From Cavia porcellus (taxonomy: Eukaryota > Chordata > Mammalia > Rodentia > Caviidae): a stretch of DNA of 64,000 nt. A program made the position numbers and the translations under genes. The notes under the pieces are model-generated. The model searched no databases, was not told the DNA's origin, and saw only the letters and a list, made by a program, of their open reading frames with translations. Every line of letters begins with the position of its first letter. Position 1 is the first letter of the stretch. Below are positions 57,640 through 64,000 of the stretch, one piece after another. The DNA is taken from NCBI RefSeq assembly GCF_034190915.1, contig NW_026947488.1:3048501-3112500 (forward strand), given 5' to 3'.

Positions 57640-58200
57640 TCAGGCACAGGGTGTCTCATCTGTGGGCAGAGACCCTATCCCAGGAACTGGAGGGTTAGGC
57701 CAGGGAGTATAGTTTTCTTCCTTAGGAATAATTCTCCAGGAAAGAAACACACCACCAGGGAGTAACAGGGAGGCAGAAAACCAGGGTGTGGCAAACTGTC
57801 TGGGGAAAGTGGGTGTGGCCTGGGGAATCACAAGATTCCAGGACGCGTGTGCAGAACAGATCTCAAAGCGCAAAGCGCTGCACCTGGAACCAATCAGGAA
57901 GTGCTGTCCTTAATTCCCACCACTTGAGCAGGTTTCTGATAGGACGGCCCGGCCCTGACGTCAGCTGAGGAACAGAGGCTGCAGAGGCCACTTCCTCTCT
58001 CTCACAGTCGACCCCCTTGTCCTCTTGTACAGGGCGCTTGCTTTCATGCTTGTCATGGGCCCACGCTCCTTCTGCAGAGCGTGTTTCGTTTCCTGCCTTT
58101 AATAAATGTGGAACTTTCCTATCTTTTGGTCCTGTTTGTCTAATTTTCTGTACAGGACCACAAGATCCTAGAAATTCTAGAAGGAAACCCCAGCATCTCA
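57640..58200 (+). mobile_element. Probable ERV LTR (U3-R-U5 layout)
   Basis: A CCAAT box (GGAACCAATCAGGAAG, about 57885) is followed by a GC-rich promoter-like region with TGACGTCA (a CRE-type site at about 57956). A polyadenylation signal lies in CTTTAATAAATGTGG (about 58098), and a TCTTTTGGTCCTGTTTGTC segment and CCAGCATCTC resemble R-U5. This order is the usual LTR layout of class I-like elements. No internal viral genes were seen on either side. Ends are approximate and the family is not named. Confidence 0.5.
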
Positions 58201-58344
58201 GCACCCCAGTTACCTTTTTGATAAGAACCCCAGAAATCTGCTAATGATAACACAGTAATGAAAAGGTCTTTTCAATTTGGATAGTATTTCACAAGAAATC
58301 AGAGCATAATTTTTATTTTTCTGACTTATGAAACTCAGAATGAA

Positions 58345-58480
58345 CTCATTTTTCCCCTGTAATCTCAGGTACTCAGAAGACTGAGATGGAAAAACCCACT
58401 GAGCCTGAGAGTTCAAGAACAGACTGGGCTGCATAGCAAGACTATGCCTTGGGTGGAAAAAAAAAAAAAAAAAAAAAAAA
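58345..58480 (+). mobile_element. B1-like SINE with poly(A) tail
   Basis: CCCTGTAATCTCAGGTACTC, GAAGACTGAGATGG, GAGTTCAAGAACAGACTGGG and CTGCATAGCAAGACTATGCC follow the B1/Alu order. A 24-base poly(A) covers 58457-58480, then GAAAGAAA. The 5' end is truncated or diverged. Confidence 0.75.
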
Positions 58481-58511
58481 GAAAGAAATTCTTTGGAAAG
58501 AGTCATTTAAA

Positions 58512-58745
58512 ACTTGTTGAGTTTAGCAGGACAAGCCTGTAATCCAGCACTGTGGGAGGCTGAGCCAGGAGCATTGCAAGTGTGAGTTAAGTCTGGACAA
58601 TTTAGAAACAAGACTGTAAACGTAAGACGTAAGACTCTGTCTCAAAGTAAAAATAAGAAAAATCGGGGAGAGGGGTGTCGGAGGCTGTTGATATAGTTCA
58701 GTGCAAAGGCTCTGGGTTCAGTTCCCAGTACAAACAACGACAAAA
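58512..58745 (+). mobile_element. B1-ID composite SINE
   Basis: A B1-like body at about 58518-58660 contains AGCCTGTAATCCAGCACTG, GGGAGGCTGAGCCAGGAGC and AGACTCTGTCTCAAAG. An ID-like unit at about 58675-58735 contains GATATAGTTCAGTGC (A box region) and GGGTTCAGTTCCCAGTAC (B box region). It ends in an A-rich CAACGACAAAACAAAAATT tail. Same architecture as 14285 and 43300. Confidence 0.85.
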
Positions 58746-58980
58746 CAAAAATTGAGTTTGTTACCACAAAAACAAGAGGCGACCGCAGTGTGCAGAGGCC
58801 CCTGCTTCCTGCAGGCAGGGCTGTGGCCTCGCGTCTCGCTAGGACAATGTCTCACAGGCGTTGGATTCACAGGTCCTGCTGGCCGGAAGCTGTGCCCCAT
58901 CCAGCTCCCAGGTGAAGAAGTCCTGGGTCACCCGGGCAGGAGCCACAGTTGACTTTGGATCCTCATCAGGCCCCCCCAGT
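58746..58980. other. Unannotated non-coding stretch
   Basis: No gene or repeat was recognised. Confidence 0.4.
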
Positions 58981-59062
58981 GGGGATGTCTGTGCATGGTG
59001 AGAAGCACCCAGCACCCGGGTGGGGATGTCTATGTGTGGCGAGGAGCACCTGGCACCCAGCA
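58981..59062. repeat. Tandem repeat, two units of 41 bases
   Basis: GGGGATGTCTGTGCATGGTG...AGCACCC and GGGGATGTCTATGTGTGGCG...AGCACCT start at 58981 and 59022. A third partial AGCACCC motif follows (CACCCAGCACCCTG). Confidence 0.85.
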
Positions 59063-59832
59063 CCCTGATTCCCAACCCGTCTGTACAGCAGAGCTGTGGG
59101 CCCAGCACACTGCCTGAGCACATGGGGAGGCTCTGCCAGGTGCCTGCCCACCCCTGCTCCTGTCCTCTGCATCACGGTAACCCCTCGAGGTGGCTGCTGT
59201 CATAAGGCCCATCTCGGTGACACCCATGTAGGGTAGTTGCTTCCCAAGTACTCCACAGCTGCCGGGGGAGTCCGTGTTGGGTACACTTGGACACCTGGGC
59301 CTCCTGGGTCTGCACGGATGAGTGACACACCTGCACCCTAGGACCACATGGCTGTCCCTGGCACCTCTGATTTAGACCTTTTCATGCTCTGAGGCTTGGT
59401 TCCCAGCAGGTGTTCGGTGAGAATTCACCAATGACAACTCAGGAAGTGGTGGGTGACAAAAAGTCTCAAGTTACAGAAATAAGACAGACAAGTCAGATGG
59501 CTTAGATCAAAACAAGAGAATCCTTGACCTATTGGTCACTGCTGTGACACTGGGTGCTGGTCAGCCACACTGGTTCCAAGGCACTGACAGAATTGCTTGC
59601 CTGGGAGGAGGTCCGGGAGTCTGCATTTAACAGGGAGACACCTGTCCCTTCCTCATCACCAGCCTGGGGGCAGAGGGAGGCCTCAGTGGGCATTAGGAGG
59701 AATCATACTCTGTGCATTGCTAAATCAAAGCCAGGAGATAGATGTACTCAGATATGCAGCTGATAAGTAACCACTCCAGGGGACACGAGAAGGGCTAACA
59801 ATTTTATGAAATAATGTTTAGAGCTGAGACAG

Positions 59833-59836
<4 letters not shown>
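59063..59836. other. Unannotated non-coding stretch
   Basis: No gene or repeat was recognised. Confidence 0.4.
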
Positions 59837-59889
<53 letters not shown>

Positions 59890-59910
59890 CAGAGAGACAG
59901 AGAGACAGAG
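59837..59910. repeat. (AG)n microsatellite with (GACAGAGA)n end
   Basis: About 44 bases of pure AG are followed by four GAGACAGA units. Nearly pure purine. Confidence 0.97.
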
Positions 59911-61286
59911 AATAAATGAGGATTTCATGGTGAGGCCTGTAGACTACCTTCCAGAGACGCATGCTGCAGCTCTGGAAGCCTCTGTGGACTTTCCCCAGGG
60001 TGGAGGCTCTGGTGGCAGATAAATAACCTCTCCAAGGTAACAGATCAAAAGCACTTAAGTGTAGATAAAAGGATGAAATACGGCTGCAATTTATTGTTAT
60101 GGGATTTTGCAGGGAGACAAGAGTACTGAGAGAGCAAAGTTAAATTTAAAAAAAAAAAAAAAAAAGGAGAAAGGAAAAGGAGTGGAAGAGAGAAAGGTGG
60201 TGCATGACTGACCGGTAAATAAAACCGTGGCCTCTGAGGACGGGTCCTGCTGCACCGTGTGGTATTTTCCTGGAGTTTAAATCACAGCTAGGGAAAGCAC
60301 ACAGTGCAGAGCCCACGGCTCCGACCTCACGCTGTCCACGGTCGTCAAGTCCCACATTGTCCTCCGGGGCAGCTTGCACTTTCCAGACAGAAAGCTGGTG
60401 TTTCCCGGGAATCCTCGGGGCTGAGCCCACGCGCCTGCCACCAGTCATAGGAGACAAGGGGAAATCGCTCTTGGTCATCAGGTGGTCGGCGGCAACTTCA
60501 GACCACACTGCCCCTGTCCCTGGTCCCCAGCATGGCAGCTGAGTTTGCAAAGCTTCAGTTTTCAGTGCCAGTCTTGGCCTTAATTTCAGGCTCTGTGAGC
60601 TCTCCCGGAAGTCCCAGGTCTGCATCACGGCCCTCACAGCCTCTCTGCTCCTCTCAGGAGTCTCCCCAGGTAGAAGCCTTGTGGATTCGGGCCAGTGGCT
60701 CCTGCAAATTTGGTCTGACAGGAGAAGTGAGAAAATTCTCACAGAATCGCACTGCTGTTAAAAATCTGACACTTCCTCTGTGCTAGGAGAGACCCAGATT
60801 CTGTGGTCTTCAACTCTGGTCTTTACTTTTCATTGGCTGGACACATGTGGGGCACCCAGGGGTACGCCTGTGTCTGCGTGCTGGCCCTCGGGAGGGAGCT
60901 GTTTCTCCTCCCTGGGGTCTCCTGGGAGTGTTTCCTGCCGTGGTGAGGTGAAGTTGGGGTGGTTTACAGAACCCAGAGGGCTGTTTTGAGAGTTGAACGA
61001 GCTCAATCAAGTGCAGGTTAAGGAACGAAGCCTGGGTCAGTCACTTCAGGGTACCAGGGATTTCTGGAAGCTTCTATTTGGCAATCAGTAGCTTGCAAAA
61101 AAGAAAAAAAGACACCACTTTAATTGAATTTTACTGAAAAAATCAGATCACAATGATAAAGTTTGAAATAAAGATTGTGTGAGTGGAAAAAGCCAATTCT
61201 ACATGAACCAAACTTGCATTCTTTCTAAGAAAAACCACCCGAAACCACAGCTGTGAGGTAGCAGGGTGGGTCCCCTTCTCCTGGGA
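59911..61286. other. Unannotated non-coding stretch
   Basis: No gene was recognised. The 198-codon minus frame at 60146-60742 starts across the region and ends in the poly(A)-encoded Phe run, and it is not protein-like elsewhere. Confidence 0.4.
60148..60165. repeat. Poly(A), 18 bases
   Basis: Eighteen consecutive A bases followed by GGAGAAAGGAAAAGG. It may be the tail of an unrecognised retroposed fragment, since no SINE body is visible upstream. Confidence 0.95.
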
Positions 61287-61298
61287 CCCCCCCCCCCC
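61287..61298. repeat. Poly(C), 12 bases
   Basis: Twelve consecutive C bases, flanked by GGGA on the left and TTGC on the right. Confidence 0.95.
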
Positions 61299-62327
61299 CT
61301 TGCTGCCTTCCCTTCTCATTTCTCCCTCCACCGTGGATGTCCCACAAAGCAAGGGAAGGGTCTCGTGGTCTCCTGTGGTCACCTTACCTCCCAGTAAATG
61401 GGCATCTGTGCTACTGTATCAGTGTGTGTGGGGCACAGGGTGGCCTTTGCTTTATCATCCCTTGGGCCAGCATGTATGGCCCATGCTTCGTATATTTTAA
61501 AGACACTGGGAACAAAGTATGAATTAAAAAGTTAGTGAGAAAGACTGCCCAGCAGCTACACCCTGGCATAGCTGGACCTGGAGGAGTCTCCTCAGGGCAC
61601 TTCTGGGTATAGTTTGGTCCTCCGTGGGCCTGCTCTGGACCCTCCAGGAGCTGCTGGGAGATGCACAGTGTGGCAGCCTTCCAGACTCCCTGTGAGGCAG
61701 GCAGGCGAGATCAGGGCCGGCCTGCGAGACTCCGCCCAGCACACAGGACAGGAAGGGAAGTGTCCCCCAGAGCCAGCGGGCTGCAGCTTCCTCCGTGCCT
61801 TCTGCCTCAGAGCTTGTGCCTTCAGGGTGACTCTGCTCTGAGAACAAACACTGGTTCAAAAGAAGGCGGCCCGATGGACTGGCCCTGGAAACTCTCCTGT
61901 TTGTTTGCTTTTCTAAATATTTTGTAATTTAAGGGCTTCATGGTCATTTTAAATTAATCAGTGTTGAATCAATTCTTGCCTAAGGTGTGAGGTTGGAGTG
62001 AGCCTCACTGTTTGGCCCTGGGGTTCCTTGGGGCATTGTTACAGAGCTTGCTCCTCCTCCCTGGACATATCTCCATCCCATTTGGAACCCTCTGGGCACA
62101 CAGTGTTTGGGGGTCTGTTTCTCTTTCTACAGATGTGTCTCCCACTTCTCCAAAACCACACAGTCCTAGGGGCTGCAGCTGTGTCTCGTGCATTAATGGC
62201 CAGAACAATCCTTCCATTTCCTTCTCTTTCAAGATTGTTTTTAGCTATCCACATTCTACATTTCATGTGTTTTAAGTGAAGCTTCTGCTAGCAAAAAAAA
62301 TGTTATGAAAAATCGAAGAAGATAGTC
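61299..62327. other. Unannotated non-coding stretch
   Basis: No gene was recognised. It becomes AT-rich toward 62280, close to the 3' end of the minus-strand L1-lineage element. Confidence 0.4.
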
Positions 62328-62341
62328 TGTTTTCTTCTTCT

Positions 62342-62731
62342 TTTATTTAAAGAAAGACTAAAACAGAAAATAGGTAGAAACAATACATACGTTCAGAGAA
62401 AAAAATAAATAGTAAGAAATCACTAGTTGATGTTTACATGTTTTGGTTTACAAATAGTTGTTCAAGATAAAAAAATGGAACATGTAAAGTGGGAATTCAA
62501 ACAGCAAGACTGCAAACAGTTCTGGTCAACTGTCCAACAAAAACTTAGTAACATGGTTGTCAATCCTATACACTTAAACATGCATGCAGTTATCCATATC
62601 TTCCTTTATGTTGAGATTAAACAAACTAATGCAGGTTAAAATCATTCTAAACAAAGAATAATAGTATTGCTGGATTTCACATCATGACATTCTAGGATCA
62701 GCACTGGGTAATGTAGTGTCTTTTTTAAAAA
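62342..62731 (-). repeat. ~390-base tandem unit 1 in the retroposon 3' region
   Basis: It matches unit 2 (62732-63126) from end to end with a 391-base period. Both contain TTAAAGAAAGACTAAA, AGTAAGAAATCACTAGTTGA, ACAAATAGTT(G/A)TTCAAGATA, CACTTAAACAT and AACAAAGAATAATA. Differences are scattered substitutions and small indels, so the duplication is older than the last few mutations but clearly recent. The frames inside are not shared between units. Confidence 0.93.
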
Positions 62732-63126
62732 TTTAATTTAAAGAAAGACTAAACAAAACAGAAAATGGGTAGAAATAGCACATACTTTCAAAGAAAAAAA
62801 TAAACAGTAAGAAATCACTAGTTGATGATTACAGATTGTCTTCTTACAAATAGTTATTCAAGATACTAAAGTGGAGCATATAAAGTGGGGATTCAAACAG
62901 TGAGATTGCAACCAGTTCTGTTCAACTATCCAACAAAACTTAGAAATATGGTTATCAATCCTGTACACTTAAACATACAGGCAGTTATTCATCTCTTCAA
63001 TTATGTTGAGATTGAATAAACCCAAGCAGGCTAACATCACTCTGAACAAAGAATAATACTATTGCTGGGTTTTACATTATGACACTCCAGGATAAGCACG
63101 GGGTATTTTAGTGTCTCTTTTTATTC
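62732..63126 (-). repeat. ~390-base tandem unit 2 in the retroposon 3' region
   Basis: Partner of unit 1. At its right edge (on + coordinates) the sequence GTGTCTCTTTTTATTCAAAG resembles the unit start again, but the next bases diverge. There are therefore two full units and only the beginning of a third. Confidence 0.93.
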
Positions 63127-63167
63127 AAAGAGTCTGTTCATTTCATCATGTGTCATAAGATCAGTTC

Positions 63168-63704
63168 TCATAAACTATTTATAGATTCTACACATGCATG
63201 AGTCTTAACATGTATTTCTATCCTTTCTATATTAGAGGGAGAAACAAAACAAAGCAAGGCAAAACAAAACATATTCCTATAAACACATGAAATGAAAAAG
63301 ATGTATAAGACTGTTGTACAAGGAGTTCTACCATAGTTCCTGTGTTGTCTCTTGTTATCTTCAATAGAATTGGCTAAATCGTCAGACATAGTATAATTGA
63401 ATATATCGGTACATAACAGTATTAATAAAAACACAACTTTGTATATAGTATAGAACTTCAAAAACTGGTAGGTATCAAACCAGAATGTGTATCGTAGAGT
63501 CTTGTCATCTTCAGTGTAGTTGCCTATACTCTCAGACTTGATACTATCAATCATAACAGTTTTGAATAAAATATTCTCTGCCTCATTTCTGTTATGCTCT
63601 TTTTTGCCATCAGTTGTCTGCTTATTTTCTTCATTCTGTTTTCTGCTCCATTCATTGAGGCCTCTCTGCCACCATTCCTGGAATCCTAGTACTTTTCTCT
63701 TTCT
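63168..63704 (-). CDS. 178-codon open frame overlapping the end of ORF1, function unknown
   Basis: On the minus strand this frame is open from just after a TAG (63705-63707) to the stop at 63168-63170. It overlaps the last ~53 bases of ORF1 in a +1-shifted frame. The first in-frame ATG is at 63554, giving 128 residues. The N-terminal ~50 codons are very hydrophilic (many Glu, Lys, Asn, Gln, Arg). The rest alternates charged and hydrophobic stretches, with two hydrophobic segments. I recognise no domain. Chance length in AT-rich DNA is unlikely but possible, and 3' UTR read-through is the main alternative. Translation would need a frameshift, re-initiation or no translation at all. Confidence 0.3.
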   Translation of the reverse strand, partial: RKRKVLGFQEWWQRGLNEWSRKQNEENKQTTDGKKEHNRNEAENILFKTVMIDSIKSESIGNYTEDDKTLRYTFWFDTYQFLKFYTIYKVVFLLILLCTDIFNYTMSDDLANSIEDNKRQHRNYGRTPCTTVLYIFFISCVYRNMFCFALLCFVSPSNIERIEIHVKTHACVESINSL

Positions 63705-64000
63705 CTAGAATGCCCTGCAGTATTCTCTGTAGAGTTGGATTGGTGGTTGCGAATTTCCCAAGTTCCTCTTTGTCTTGGAAGCATCTTGTTTCTCCATTAA
63801 TTTCTAGAGACACTTTTTCAAGATATATCAATCTGGGATGGAGGTTATTTTCTTTCAGGGCTTGGAATATTTCACTCCAGGCTCTTCTTGATTTGATGGT
63901 TTGTGTTGAGAAGTCTGCCATTATTCTGATGGGCCTTCCTCTGTAGGTTATCTGTTTCTTGCCTCTAACAGCTTTTAATATTCTGTTCTTATATTGAATT
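63652..64000 (-). CDS. LINE-1-type ORF1 protein, C-terminal domain (partial, runs off window)
   Basis: On the minus strand the frame is open from the window edge to a TGA at 63652-63654, about 115 visible codons. The translation carries L1 ORF1p RNA-binding (RRM to C-terminal domain) signatures: KNRILKAVRGKK, ITYRGRPIRIMADFS, then RRAWSEIFQALKENN, PRLIYLEKVSLEI and LQRILQGILEKE. These match the conserved layout in mammalian L1, where the protein trimerises and coats the element RNA. The coiled coil and N-terminus lie beyond the window. No stop or frameshift is present in the visible part, which suggests a young element. It belongs to the retroposon at 62328-64000 and is not a host gene. Confidence 0.92.
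   Translation of the reverse strand, partial: IQYKNRILKAVRGKKQITYRGRPIRIMADFSTQTIKSRRAWSEIFQALKENNLHPRLIYLEKVSLEINGETRCFQDKEELGKFATTNPTLQRILQGILEKEKSTRIPGMVAERPQ

Larger units (their letters stand above)
62328..64000 (-). mobile_element. L1-lineage (HAL1-like) retroposon, 5' end beyond the window
   Basis: On the minus strand the order is: ORF1 C-terminal domain (64000 to 63652), an overlapping open frame (63704-63168), two ~390-base tandem units (63126-62342), an AATAAA signal (antisense TTTATT at 62342-62347), and a short A-rich run at 62328-62341 (plus-strand TTTTCTTCTTCTTTT). No ORF2 endonuclease or reverse transcriptase motif occurs in the 1.3 kb after ORF1, whereas ordinary L1 begins ORF2 within tens of bases. 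An ORF1-only layout is the definition of HAL1 (half-L1) elements known from several mammals. The alternative is an L1 rearranged on insertion. It is far less decayed than the L1 at 47-52 kb. Confidence 0.65.

Overview
This window reads as nuclear DNA of a placental mammal. It contains old L1 ORF1/ORF2 remnants, solo LTRs, MIR-like fragments, many (TG)n/(GA)n/(GGA)n microsatellites, and no dense coding. The SINEs are B1-like (7SL-derived) units joined to ID-like (tRNA-derived) units. That architecture is known from squirrels and a few other non-murid rodents, so a sciurid or related rodent is my best inference, not a proof.

I found no convincing host protein-coding gene, exon chain, rRNA or tRNA. 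The long open frames in GC-rich parts translate to low-complexity or patternless protein and I treat them as chance. The window is best described as an intergenic or large-intron region of moderate to high GC, with AT-rich islands at about 3.34-3.68, 23.87-24.17, 28.95-29.29, 31.56-31.76 and 41.04-41.31 kb. These islands look like candidate conserved non-coding or regulatory elements, but only by composition and motifs.

Layout: 1-10 kb is mostly unique sequence with short simple repeats, a possible LTR-like 3' end and a CTCF-like site. From 10 to 38 kb there are five same-orientation copies of one dispersed repeat family (10.15, 11.84, 15.94, 21.51, 38.09 kb), a MaLR-type LTR end (18.3 kb), two copies of a second family (23.24, 26.70 kb) and the candidate regulatory islands. 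From 37 to 46 kb there are SINE fragments, several long TG arrays, a 204-base pure pyrimidine tract grown from a SINE tail, and a degenerate GGAT array. From about 47.2 to 52.5 kb lies one ancient plus-strand L1, interrupted by two copies of the same LTR-like element. From 53 to 61 kb there are small duplications, a probable ERV LTR, three SINE units and simple repeats.

The right end (about 62.33-64.0 kb) is the most interesting part. It is a comparatively intact minus-strand L1-lineage element whose ORF1 C-terminal domain is open to the window edge. No ORF2 follows it. Instead there is a 178-codon overlapping open frame and a 3' region made of two ~390-base tandem units. I read this as a HAL1-like (ORF1-only) retroposon or a rearranged L1.
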